A DNA stretch of 49,532 nucleotides from Candidatus Aerophobetes bacterium Ae_b3a (lineage in GTDB: Bacteria; Aerophobota; Aerophobia; Aerophobales; AE-B3A), in NCBI GenBank assembly GCA_005223095.1, contig NJBQ01000006.1, forward strand, positions 1 through 49,532, in the 5' to 3' direction. Below, one piece after another: positions 1 through 7,277 of the stretch. The translations under genes and the position numbers were made by a program. Every line of letters begins with the position of its first letter. Position 1 is the stretch's first letter. The notes under the pieces were generated by a model. That model was not told the origin of the DNA and searched no databases. It worked only from the letters and a program-made list of their open reading frames with translations.

Positions 1-304
1 ATCTAACCCATTTAAATCTAAGAAATTATCAAAATAATATATCTCTTTCAAAAACTGTAAAATCGATCTGTAAACTTTACACCAACGGGCATCCGTAAGT
101 ACGGATGTGGACTTTGAGAGAATTACTTTCCATATAGTTATGTCCTTTGTTTGTCATCTTCATTTTCCGGAAACATCCTTATTTTTCACAACCTCATCTG
201 AAGACATTCCATTCTTCAAAATATCACCGATCAGCTACTTCTTTCGGTTGTTCTTCGGCAAAAACCCTTAAATATAGGACTAGTTTCATAACTATCGATG
301 TTTC
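1..304. other. Window edge without an intact gene; possible nuclease-family remnant
   Basis: No convincing complete gene is seen in these 304 bases. On the minus strand, about 225 down to 160, a short frame reads ILKNGMSSDEVVKNKDVSGK and then stops. It resembles the C-terminal tail (LKxGMSxExV) often found at the end of PD-(D/E)XK nuclease-family transposase-like proteins. Upstream of it the frame is broken, so at best it is a decayed remnant. The assignment rests on a short pattern only. Confidence 0.25.
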
Positions 305-1141
305 TTAATTATCAACTTCCTTTTTGCGTTGCCTTTCAGGGAGGATCTTGTCTCTTGGGTAGCCAGAGTGCACTAAAATGTCCTGAACGTCTAGCAAAAT
401 AGCATATTTATCCATAGTCAATATAGAACGCTTAATAACTATTTTCTCAAAAAAGTCTTTTGTTTTTGCCAATTCGTTCAATTCTTTCAAAGGCAGTTCA
501 TTTTTATGTACTATGTTATGCCGTTTATCAAAAATCTCGCTCAGTTTGCTAAGGTCATAGCCAATAAGCCGCTTTTGTGCATCGTCCGTATACGTAGGAT
601 AATCAAATACTTTGTTTATATCCAGACCTATGTTTTCATAAATCTTGAATTTTTCTTTTAAACCTTGCCTTGAAAAATGGTCTAAAATCTTAGATCTGAA
701 TTTTTCAATTATTGAATCGTAGTCTTTGAGACTTAATACTTGCTGAAGACTAAGCCTCTTTTCTTGGGCAAGTCCGACCAAAACATTCGGTTCTTTCAAC
801 ATAATAGTTTCTAGAATATGAAGAAAGAAGATCTCCATTATCGTACATAGCATTACAAGGTTTTGATTCAACAAAACAGGAACATACTCTTGAACCTTTC
901 GAGCATTAGCATCTTTCAACCGTTGGGTAAGCAGACCCTTTAATGCTGTTTTTTGCGGGATATCCCCATAAAATACTCTTTTATCCTCCAACTCCTGCAG
1001 CAGTTGATCTGTACCTTGCATCATTGTGTTCACAATAACACTCTGTACATCTGACCGTTCAACTATATTTACGGTATTGTAAACCACAAAATAAGCATCA
1101 TTAAGTTTTGATAAAAAATCTATCATTCTTATTGTTGGCAT
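305..1141 (-). CDS. HEPN-domain protein (putative RNase-type toxin/defence protein)
   Basis: A 278-residue, mostly helical, soluble protein with no signal peptide. Residues 207-212 read RHNIVH, the R-x4-H signature of HEPN domains, preceded by a helical region (LSKLSEIFDK) as is usual in that superfamily. Many HEPN proteins are metal-independent RNases acting in toxin-antitoxin, abortive-infection or CRISPR contexts. The family of this one cannot be named, and catalysis is inferred from the motif. The ATG at 1141 is used; a second Met at residue 6 is possible. It stands apart from the MNT/AbiE genes by about 230 bases of repeat-rich spacer and probably has its own transcript. Its neighbours suit a defence role. 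Confidence 0.6.
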   Translation of the reverse strand: MPTIRMIDFLSKLNDAYFVVYNTVNIVERSDVQSVIVNTMMQGTDQLLQELEDKRVFYGDIPQKTALKGLLTQRLKDANARKVQEYVPVLLNQNLVMLCTIMEIFFLHILETIMLKEPNVLVGLAQEKRLSLQQVLSLKDYDSIIEKFRSKILDHFSRQGLKEKFKIYENIGLDINKVFDYPTYTDDAQKRLIGYDLSKLSEIFDKRHNIVHKNELPLKELNELAKTKDFFEKIVIKRSILTMDKYAILLDVQDILVHSGYPRDKILPERQRKKEVDN

Positions 1142-1203
1142 TTTAGACCCTTTTTATATCCAATCCATTGCTGACTATTAAAAAAACTCTTGTCTTAAGG
1201 GGT

Positions 1204-1343
1204 CAGTAGTCACGAAGTGACTACTGGGTACGGAATCGTAAATCTGCTTTCTAACGCCGTAAGACGTGCGGACTGCTCAAAGAGCAAGACGCAAAAACAT
1301 CAAAATCGCCCACAAAAAGATTTTTTCTTTTGACTTTTTGCCC
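1204..1343 (+). repeat. Hairpins plus 53-nt direct repeat, copy A
   Basis: The spacer between the HEPN gene and the MNT operon holds a perfect hairpin at 1204-1226 (10-bp arms, GAA loop), a second small hairpin at 1273-1285 (TGCTC-aaa-GAGCA), and then the segment 1291-1343 beginning GCAAAAACATCAAAATCGCC. The segment recurs almost unchanged, in the same orientation, at 4308-4362, again directly after a hairpin. No protein is supported here. Confidence 0.7.
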
Positions 1344-1372
1344 TTTTCAATTTCATCTTTTCCTTAACAGGG

Positions 1373-1504
1373 TCAGAATTTGAATTGAATCTGCGGATTC
1401 TCTCGTCTGATAATATCTCGGATGACATCAACAAACTCCGCAGCTGTATTTAATGCGTTATTGGCCTCTGTTTTAGAAATAGAAATGGTAACATCATAGG
1501 TCAT
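1373..1504 (-). pseudogene. Short HEPN-tail ORF coupled to the MNT gene
   Basis: A 43-residue frame begins with ATG at 1504, overlaps the last 11 bases of the MNT gene and ends at TGA 1375-1373. It reads MTYDVTISISKTEANNALNT, then AAEFVDVIRDIIRRENPQIQ and a short tail. This amphipathic end matches the style of the last helices of MNT-partner HEPN proteins (EA..AL..AEEFV..I), which are normally about 130 residues. The Rx4-6H catalytic region is absent, so this looks like a HEPN gene that lost its 5' two thirds by an in-frame deletion. It could instead be a genuine small coupled protein. The overlap implies translational coupling to MNT. Confidence 0.5.
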
Positions 1505-2066
1505 TTTCGTTTCCTATTAAGAATATTTTCGGACCATTAATAAGATCTAAGATGAATGAATCCTTTTCTCTTTTTTTCTTCTTAATATCGTCCTTTGTAT
1601 ATAAGCTACAATTGATCTCTCTCTTCACAGTTTTCTCCACCCTTCCTACTCCCATTACCAACTTATCCTCATTAATCTTACCTACAATGAACAAATCGAT
1701 ATCGCTTTTTGCACTCTCTTCATCTTTGGCAAAAGAACCATAAATGAAACCGGCCTCTATCCCTCTTATTTTTTCAAGAGCCTCTCTTAGGAGCCCTCTT
1801 ATACCTATGGTTTTGAATACGATGCTCTTCAACTCATCAAACAAAGGGTAGGATTTATTTAGATAAAAATATGTAAGATTGCCCTTCTTGGCAGAAATAA
1901 AAATGCCATTCTCCTCCAAACGGAGTAATTCTTTACGAATCATACTAACCGGAATACCAAGAATACGCTCCAATTCCCTGAGATAATATTCTCTCTCCGA
2001 ATTAGAAAAATAAAGTCTAAACAATGCCTTGCGCGTTTTTGATCTAAATATGTTAGCTATATCCAT
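1494..2066 (-). CDS. wHTH-MNT minimal nucleotidyltransferase (antitoxin type)
   Basis: A 190-residue protein in two parts. Residues about 1-65 form a winged helix-turn-helix (REYYLRELERILGIPVSMIR, then a basic wing), and residues 100-190 form a minimal nucleotidyltransferase domain with GSFAKDEESAKSDIDLF at 110-126 (GS followed by the DxD metal-binding pair D122/D124). Such MNT proteins pair with HEPN toxins and can silence them by nucleotidylating them; the fused wHTH suggests autoregulation. Two tandem 22-bp palindromic sites lie just upstream (2071-2114). The gene overlaps a HEPN-like tail by 11 bases, but no full-length partner follows, so the antitoxin may now be orphaned. Confidence 0.75.
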   Translation of the reverse strand: MDIANIFRSKTRKALFRLYFSNSEREYYLRELERILGIPVSMIRKELLRLEENGIFISAKKGNLTYFYLNKSYPLFDELKSIVFKTIGIRGLLREALEKIRGIEAGFIYGSFAKDEESAKSDIDLFIVGKINEDKLVMGVGRVEKTVKREINCSLYTKDDIKKKKREKDSFILDLINGPKIFLIGNENDL

Positions 2067-2070
2067 AATT

Positions 2071-2114
2071 TTGTAACCTTTTTATATTACAATTGTAACC
2101 TATTTAGATTACAA
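2071..2114 (-). promoter_or_regulatory. Tandem 22-bp palindromic operators and promoter of the MNT gene
   Basis: Two head-to-tail 22-bp copies (2071-2092 and 2093-2114) each have the form TTGTAACC-n8-TTACAA, an inverted repeat with TTGTAA/TTACAA arms. They end 5 bases upstream of the MNT start codon. On the minus strand they also provide a TTGTAA element and a TGTAAT element 17 bases apart, which could be -35 and -10. This arrangement fits repression by the wHTH of the adjacent gene. Confidence 0.6.
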
Positions 2115-2132
2115 TGTCAACCTCCAATTGGG

Positions 2133-2330
2133 CTAGGTTTGATTTCTCACGCCCTCTTCAGCGGTAATAAAAGGGCCAATTCGAGCCATAAAGAATGTCC
2201 CAGAAGACATATCGGTATTGCTTAAGGTATGTTCCCCTGCCTTAAAGAGCTTCTCTCTTGGCCTCTCATCTTCCGGCCAATTCTTTATAGCGTTCTCATA
2301 GATTCTTGTTTGTTTTTGCTTATTCGCCAT
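2133..2330 (-). pseudogene. RadC/UPF0758 N-terminal stub
   Basis: A 65-residue frame whose segment IKNWPEDERPREKLFKAGEH followed by TLSN matches the N-terminal signature of RadC (UPF0758) proteins (.IK.WPE.ERPREKL...G...LSD). Full RadC is about 220 residues with a JAMM-like metalloprotease fold; everything after the N-terminal helices is missing here and is replaced by about 25 unrelated residues ending at 2133. A clear ribosome-binding site (GAGAGGTAA) precedes ATG 2330. It lies 23 bases after abiEii and may be co-transcribed with it. It is most likely a truncated relic, though it could still be translated. Confidence 0.6.
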
Positions 2331-2353
2331 TTACCTCTCTCCTGAATGTCGGC

Positions 2354-3238
2354 CTATCTGATACCCTCAAACACCTTGTTTAGCTCATCAAGGGTTTTGA
2401 GCATATTAAAAGATTTCTGTTCGTCAAGCGTCAGAACAGGGAGTAATTCATCCTCGATCCTTGACATCATCTCATCAATTTCCTTGTCTGTCCTACCAAG
2501 ATTAACCCGGTATTTGCTCAGATCAGAGGAAAAACCATCTTCTTCAAGTTTTTTTCTGAAAAGTTCAAGCTGTTCCTTGTCACCGAAATTGAATTCCTCC
2601 CTCAGCAGAAACCCGAGGTCATAAAAATCCCTGCTTGCGATAATCTTTCTCGTAGCAGACGCTCTTAACTTCTCGGCAACTAATTCTTTTAACACAAGAC
2701 AGTTTACCGAACCAGCACCAAAAAGAGGCTCCTTGGTAAAGGGATGGAGAAATTTATGATTCACTTCTTTTGTTTCAGTAGGACAAAGAGGATTGAATCT
2801 CAAGCTAATCTCAAGTTTTATTGATTCCTTCTTGTTTAATACAGCAGAATCATAATCAAGATAATAGATATATTGAGTTGATTCCCTGTGTCCCGCCTTA
2901 TCCAAATTCTGTATACTCATGTTGAATCTCCTCAAAAAAGGTCTGATTACCTCTTTTATCGGCTTGACAGCATTTCTTCTTACTGACCTTGTAGCATTAT
3001 CAGTGGAAAGCTTTAAAGTAAAATCCAAATCTTCACTTAAGCGATAATAGGAATAATAAATTTTGCTGAAGCATGTTCCACCTTTGAACACTAGATTATT
3101 GCTTAACTTATTAATGCCTGAAAGAACAACAGTGATGTAATAGTCTTTTTCAAGAAGTCTCAGAGGAAAACCTGTCTGAGCAGACGCTCTCTCCAATATC
3201 TTGAGAAATTCATCTTTATTGCTATGCAACATTTTCAA
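2354..3238 (-). CDS. abiEii: AbiEii-type nucleotidyltransferase toxin
   Basis: A 294-residue member of the AbiEii/AbiGii (DUF1814) family, toxin half of the type IV abortive-infection/toxin-antitoxin pair AbiE. The family motifs are visible in order: GGTCFSK at 53-59 (motif I), SEDLDF at 68-73 (acidic metal-binding pair), KLEISLR at 141-147 (motif III) and ELVAEKLRA with RDFYDL at 185-208 (motif IV). Length is typical. Its start overlaps the end of abiEi by 17 bases, giving the usual antitoxin-first order. AbiEii enzymes are nucleotidyltransferases; MenT-type relatives modify tRNA. The exact target here is unknown. The motifs appear intact, so the enzyme is probably active. Confidence 0.88.
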   Translation of the reverse strand: MKMLHSNKDEFLKILERASAQTGFPLRLLEKDYYITVVLSGINKLSNNLVFKGGTCFSKIYYSYYRLSEDLDFTLKLSTDNATRSVRRNAVKPIKEVIRPFLRRFNMSIQNLDKAGHRESTQYIYYLDYDSAVLNKKESIKLEISLRFNPLCPTETKEVNHKFLHPFTKEPLFGAGSVNCLVLKELVAEKLRASATRKIIASRDFYDLGFLLREEFNFGDKEQLELFRKKLEEDGFSSDLSKYRVNLGRTDKEIDEMMSRIEDELLPVLTLDEQKSFNMLKTLDELNKVFEGIR

Positions 3239-4019
3239 TTACCATCCACTTCCTGTTTATCTTTCCTTTTCTTGATTTCGAAGGATAAAGCGTAACAAGA
3301 GATGTTTTTTCCACGCTCTTAAGCAGGGACCCAAGCACCTTGTCGCTAAGACCTGCTTGTTCCAACGCGAAACCAATTCTCTTTCGGCTTGAAACATTAG
3401 GGAATCCTACAGCATATTTAATGAGTTTGCTGACGTCGATTTCCCTGTCTTTCGCCTGTTCTTTCAATATATCAAACGCTCTTTTCAGTCCCCCAATAGG
3501 TCCTGAAAAATATAACATATCAACAAGTGTTCTTTCCTTATCGCTCACTACTACTTCGGTATCCTTGATCTTAATCTTCTCAAATCCGTACATCCTTCTT
3601 GCAGATATTTTGATCATTTTAAATCTCATATTGCCTATTATCTTCTCGCGCTGCAACGAAGTATTAAGGACATACATTGTCTGGAAAATCTGGTCTGTAA
3701 AGCCATAATAGTTATACATGATTGAATATCCTACATAGTAATTGCCTTTTGGAAAGAAAACAGATGGTACAAGAAACTCATTTATGCTGCTTCCGGCAGG
3801 ACCCGACTCAAGAGGGGAGTAAAAATAAACCGCTCTCTTTATCGTAGTAAGTATGCCTTTTTTCTTGAGTCTGAAGAGAGTTTTTTCTCTTACTCTTTTT
3901 GGAAAGTTGAAGTATTTATCAAACTGCTCTTTTGTGATTATTGATACCTTTTCATAGGTAAGCCTTGCTACGACTTCCCTCTCTCGGGGATTTATATACT
4001 GCATTGTATTATTTTTCAT
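3222..4019 (-). CDS. abiEi: AbiEi-type transcriptional antitoxin
   Basis: A 265-residue protein with an N-terminal winged helix (about residues 15-70, ITKEQFDKYFNFPKRVREKT then KKGILTTIKRAVYFY) and the C-terminal AbiEi antitoxin domain (YYVGYSIMYNYYGFTDQIF, then VSDKERTLVDMLYF). AbiEi proteins repress their own operon and neutralise AbiEii without direct binding in the characterised case. The gene is first in its operon and overlaps abiEii. A promoter with an inverted repeat lies immediately upstream. ATG 4019 is used; an in-frame Met at residue 6 is an alternative. Together with AbiEii this makes a complete, apparently functional pair. Confidence 0.85.
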   Translation of the reverse strand: MKNNTMQYINPREREVVARLTYEKVSIITKEQFDKYFNFPKRVREKTLFRLKKKGILTTIKRAVYFYSPLESGPAGSSINEFLVPSVFFPKGNYYVGYSIMYNYYGFTDQIFQTMYVLNTSLQREKIIGNMRFKMIKISARRMYGFEKIKIKDTEVVVSDKERTLVDMLYFSGPIGGLKRAFDILKEQAKDREIDVSKLIKYAVGFPNVSSRKRIGFALEQAGLSDKVLGSLLKSVEKTSLVTLYPSKSRKGKINRKWMVIENVA

Positions 4020-4039
4020 AATTTTTCCTACAAATGGAA

Positions 4040-4093
4040 ATATTGCAAATTTTTATACAATATAGATTTTACCCCTTTTTAAGTCTTTGTCAA
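4040..4093 (-). promoter_or_regulatory. abiE promoter with inverted-repeat operator
   Basis: On the minus strand a TTGACA (4093-4088) is followed after 16 bases by TAAAAT (4071-4066). Just downstream, ATATTG (4040-4045) and CAATAT (4058-4063) form an inverted repeat between the -10 box and the abiEi start at 4019. AbiEi regulators are known to bind inverted repeats next to their promoter. Confidence 0.55.
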
Positions 4094-4119
4094 ACAAATA
4101 AATCCGCATGATGTCCATA

Positions 4120-4421
4120 ATTTCAATTTTTGAAATTAGGTCCGCCCTGTCTCTCCAGTAATGCGAAAAACAGGCTCTGGGCACAGACAACGCCAGCCCG
4201 AAGGGCTGAAGTCCCAGCACATAGGCTGCTACAGGGGCGGGGAAATTTTCCTACCTGGTTTTTAATCATGGTCAGGAAGTCATGGTGCGGGCTGCCGAAG
4301 GCAGCATGCAAAAACATCAAAATCGCCCACAAAAAAATTTTTTCTTTTGAATTTTTTTCCCTCTTCTTCAGGAAGGAATGAAGTGTCTGGCAAAGACAGA
4401 TTGTACAATTAACTGTGGGTC
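4120..4421 (+). repeat. Hairpin-rich spacer with 53-nt direct repeat, copy B
   Basis: This stretch between abiEi and the PHP gene contains hairpins with GAA loops at 4194-4208 (CAGCCC arms) and 4291-4305 (GCTGCC arms), then at 4308-4362 the same ~53-nt sequence found at 1291-1343. Open frames here on both strands show no protein-family features and run through the hairpins, so I treat it as non-coding repeat DNA. Confidence 0.65.
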
Positions 4422-5261
4422 TTAGCGTAGGGAGAGGATATTCTTCTTCTTGGCTGCTGCTTTAAGGTTTTTAAGCAGAGAAGCAGGAACTTTTACCTTA
4501 CCCATCAATGTTTTATCCTTAGCTTCTCCATGGCAGTCAGAACCACCGGTAATGAGAAGGTGATATTTCTGGGCTATTTCTTTATAGCGCTCCCTGGTTT
4601 TAGAATTATGGGCACTATGATAGACCTCTATTCCTCTAAGCCCAGCCTTGACCAGTTCAGGGATTAAATCATCTCTTCCGGAAAGATAAGGATGGGCAAA
4701 AACAGGAACACCTCCTGCTTTCAAGATTAGCTGGATAATCTGAGAAGGAGAAACTTTCATTCTTTTAACGTGAGCAGGTTTACCGGGATTTAGCCATTCT
4801 TCGAAAGCATCCCTTATAGAAGAAACATAGCCTTTCCTCACCATGAGACGAGCAATATGGAGACGGCTAATTACTCCTCTCGGGGCTATTTCCTTCAGCT
4901 CTCTATGATTAATAGACATACCCAACTCTTCTAATCTCTTGAGCAACTCTCCATTGCGTTTTACCCGGGTAGATTGAAACTCCTTTATCCGAGATAGAAA
5001 ACTCTTATCCTTGTAGTCCAGATAATAAGCAAGAAGATGAATCTCATCTTCTCCTATATCGGTACTCATCTCTATTCCTGGTATTACCTCTATACCTACT
5101 TTTTCTCCTGTAGCTATAGCCTCTTCTAATCCAGCCACGCTATCATGATCAGTTATAGAAATAGCCACCAGATTCAGCTTTTCTGCTCGACAAACTGCCT
5201 CCTCAGGAGTACAAGTCCCGTCAGAGTATATAGTATGTATATGTAAATCTATATTCGGCAA
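4422..5261 (-). CDS. PHP-domain phosphoesterase (YciV/TrpH-like)
   Basis: A 279-residue PHP-family metal-dependent phosphoesterase. Visible metal-ligand motifs: HIHTIYSDG near the N-terminus, TDHD, GIEMS, HLLAY, FAHPYLSG, EVYH and GGSDCHG near residue 245. Relatives of this length hydrolyse 3',5'-nucleoside bisphosphates (pAp) or short RNA 5' ends; the specific substrate is not determined. It is the last gene of the nadX-nadC operon, beginning 10 bases after nadC. The association with NAD genes is positional and does not by itself show an NAD-related role. Confidence 0.82.
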   Translation of the reverse strand: MPNIDLHIHTIYSDGTCTPEEAVCRAEKLNLVAISITDHDSVAGLEEAIATGEKVGIEVIPGIEMSTDIGEDEIHLLAYYLDYKDKSFLSRIKEFQSTRVKRNGELLKRLEELGMSINHRELKEIAPRGVISRLHIARLMVRKGYVSSIRDAFEEWLNPGKPAHVKRMKVSPSQIIQLILKAGGVPVFAHPYLSGRDDLIPELVKAGLRGIEVYHSAHNSKTRERYKEIAQKYHLLITGGSDCHGEAKDKTLMGKVKVPASLLKNLKAAAKKKNILSLR

Positions 5262-5271
5262 AATTCATCTC

Positions 5272-6123
5272 CTAGCTTTCCATTAAGTTAAGGCTCATTT
5301 TCAGGCTTCTGGCCGAATGGGTCAATTGGCCCACTGAGATCAAATCCACCTTTGTTCTGGCAATTTCAACTACACTGGCTAAGTTTACCCCTCCGGAAAC
5401 CTCTATTAGTGTTCCTTCATTGCTTTCTCGAATTAATTTCACTGCTTCCTTTATTTCTTCCATAGACATATTGTCGAGCATTATTATGTCTGCTTTTGCT
5501 GCCAGAGCTTCCTCTACTTGAGATAAGCGAGCTGCTTCTACCTCTATTTTCTTAAAAGGAGATAAGCTTCGCCTGACTCTGGCTACCGCTTCTTTAACCC
5601 CCCCACATGCCTTGATGTGATTGTCCTTAATCAATATTCCGTCATCTAAAGCAAAACGGTGATTAAATCCTCCCCCTATCTTCACAGCATGCTTTTCCAG
5701 AAGGCGAAGATTGGGAGTGGTTTTTCTGGTATCGAGTATCTTTACCTTAAAAGGATGGGTTAAATCCACGTATTTTTTAGTCAGAGTAGCAATTCCAGAA
5801 AGACGGGAAAGGAAATTTAAAGCTGTCCGTTCTCCTTTGAGAATATTTAAGGCCTCGCTTTTAATAATAAGTATAGGTTCTCCCTTAACTAGAATATCCC
5901 TATCTTTCAGGCTATAGCTAAACTCAACCTTCTCCGAAGAAATCAATCGAAAGACTTCTTTAGCCAGCTCAACCCCTGCTAAAATCCCTTTTTCCTCAGC
6001 TACTATTTCTGCTTTGCCACAAGAAGAAGGGAAAATGATAGCCTGGCTGGTAATATCTCCTCTTCCTATATCCTCCTTTAGAGCACTTTGAATGAGAGGT
6101 CTGATTAAAGCTAAATCTAGCAT
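5272..6123 (-). CDS. nadC: Nicotinate-nucleotide pyrophosphorylase (quinolinate phosphoribosyltransferase)
   Basis: A 283-residue NadC, converting quinolinate and PRPP to nicotinate mononucleotide, CO2 and pyrophosphate in de novo NAD synthesis. Diagnostic segments are EDIGRGDITS at the N-terminus, ILDTRKTTPNLRLLEKHAVK, GGGFNHRFALDDGILIKDNH, the EVEA and LDNMS strands, and EVSGGV near the C-terminus. Length and motifs are those of an intact enzyme. It starts one base after the stop of nadX, which supplies iminoaspartate, so the two form a tight operon. nadA is not in the window and must lie elsewhere. Confidence 0.95.
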   Translation of the reverse strand: MLDLALIRPLIQSALKEDIGRGDITSQAIIFPSSCGKAEIVAEEKGILAGVELAKEVFRLISSEKVEFSYSLKDRDILVKGEPILIIKSEALNILKGERTALNFLSRLSGIATLTKKYVDLTHPFKVKILDTRKTTPNLRLLEKHAVKIGGGFNHRFALDDGILIKDNHIKACGGVKEAVARVRRSLSPFKKIEVEAARLSQVEEALAAKADIIMLDNMSMEEIKEAVKLIRESNEGTLIEVSGGVNLASVVEIARTKVDLISVGQLTHSARSLKMSLNLMES

Positions 6124-6124
6124 C

Positions 6125-6931
6125 TTAACTCCCTATTTTCACAGAATCAACTATTCCCCTCAGGGTAGCAATAGCCGATAAGACAGCTAAATAGCTTGTC
6201 TTAGGATTAGAAGGAGAAGGAACGTTTTCTGCCATAATTTCCAATTTTCCAAAATCTCCCTTGACTATAATATGATGAACATTTCGCTTCAAAGAAGGGT
6301 CCGCTATTATCCTCACCTTAGTCCTTTCCATTCCTATGCCAGCAAAACTTAGAGCTGCTGCTACATTTATGTTTTTAGGAAAGGCTTTCACCGCTTCCTG
6401 ACAATTTCCCTCAAAAACGACCACTTTCTCCTTGATCCCTCTTAAATCTATATTCTTTTCTAAAAGATAGGGAGCCCCTTTCAGCCCTTGCGGGGGTTTA
6501 CTCGTTTCCAGAGTTACCGAATCCAGACAAGCCTCTTTGGCCGCCTTTATCCCATCCAGGCCAGCAATGGCTCCAGAAGGGAAATATATTTTACACTTTT
6601 TCTCTCTCGCCTCAGTGAAAAGGTGAAGATAGTCTAACATCCCTCCTACGCTCATCACCATAATATCTTTCCCTTTATTGAGAGCCTTTTGAACCAGCTC
6701 TCCCACAATATCAGAAGAAGCAGCCTCTATTATTAAATCCGCTTTTTCAATCACTCCCTCTATGCTCGTAGCTACTGGCATTTTCTTTAAGGAAGAAGCT
6801 AGTTTATCCTCTTTTATCTTATTCCTATCACATATAGCTACCAGTTCTAAATCAGGCACTTCTCTACTATCTATAGCTCTGGCAAGCCCACTACCTATAA
6901 CTCCACATCCTACTAGTCCCACTCTTAACAT
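6125..6931 (-). CDS. nadX: L-aspartate dehydrogenase
   Basis: A 268-residue NAD(P)-dependent aspartate dehydrogenase, which oxidises aspartate to iminoaspartate and so replaces NadB at the first step of NAD synthesis. The N-terminus has the Rossmann motif VGLVGCGVIGSGLARAI. The middle has MSVGGMLDYLHLF and FPSGAIAGLDGIKAA, and the C-terminal domain has NINVAAALSFAGIG, VHHIIVKG and AENVPSPSNPKTSYLAVLSA, all typical of this family. GGAGGAAGGGT precedes ATG 6931. It is the first gene of nadX-nadC-PHP. Using NadX avoids an oxygen- or fumarate-dependent oxidase. Confidence 0.92.
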   Translation of the reverse strand: MLRVGLVGCGVIGSGLARAIDSREVPDLELVAICDRNKIKEDKLASSLKKMPVATSIEGVIEKADLIIEAASSDIVGELVQKALNKGKDIMVMSVGGMLDYLHLFTEAREKKCKIYFPSGAIAGLDGIKAAKEACLDSVTLETSKPPQGLKGAPYLLEKNIDLRGIKEKVVVFEGNCQEAVKAFPKNINVAAALSFAGIGMERTKVRIIADPSLKRNVHHIIVKGDFGKLEIMAENVPSPSNPKTSYLAVLSAIATLRGIVDSVKIGS

Positions 6932-6954
6932 ACCCTTCCTCCAATAATCCCACT

Positions 6955-6983
6955 ATAGTATAGCGGGACAAGGTAAATGTCAA
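6955..6983 (-). promoter_or_regulatory. Sigma-70-type promoter for nadX-nadC-PHP
   Basis: On the minus strand TTGACA (6983-6978), a 17-base spacer and TACTAT (6960-6955) lie about 25 bases upstream of the nadX start codon. Confidence 0.65.
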
Positions 6984-7000
6984 ACTTTCCTCTAACAAAG

Positions 7001-7210
7001 AGCGGATAGCGTTTAGTGAAAATGCAAAACCATGGGGGATGAATTTCGTTGCTCCTTGCTGGTAAAGAAAGAATACGGTTTATAGTTCATCAAGAAAAAA
7101 CAATAAGATGGTAGGTGGTGAGTGACGTCCTCTCCCTTGTGGGGAGAGGGATGGGGTGAGGGGATGCGAGCAACCAGCAACGAGCAACCAGTAACGAAAA
7201 ACAGTGACGG
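7001..7210. repeat. Composite repeat spacer: heptad arrays and REP palindrome
   Basis: The 345-base spacer before the pilin gene is built of repeats. 7001-7021 holds three 7-bp units of the AGCGNNT type (the last is AGTGAAA). 7129-7163 is a CCTCTCCC/GGGAGAGG palindrome followed by GGGTGAGGGG. 7169-7196 is four units of AGCAACN/AGTAACG. The end (about 7190-7222) is the reverse complement of the segment found around 48806-48840. A frame running through it into the pilin is an artefact. Confidence 0.75.
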
Positions 7211-7233
7211 AAGAAATTGTCTTTTGGCACTTC

Positions 7234-7261
7234 TTGCTAAGATAATTCTAGATGTTATAAT
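7234..7261 (+). promoter_or_regulatory. Possible promoter of the pseudopilin cluster
   Basis: TTGCTA (7234-7239), a 16-base spacer and a perfect TATAAT (7256-7261) lie 16 bases before the start codon at 7278. The leader would be very short and would begin close to the ribosome-binding site, which lowers confidence. Confidence 0.4.
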
Positions 7262-7277
7262 AGAGAAAAGGGAACTG

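Noticed and set aside
4123-4381. Open frames on both strands of the spacer before the PHP gene
   Set aside because: They run through GAA-loop hairpins and a dispersed repeat and show no domain or codon-usage signal.
7122-7277. N-terminal extension of the first pilin
   Set aside because: It is encoded by a REP palindrome and a heptad array; the prepilin motif requires a short leader from 7278.
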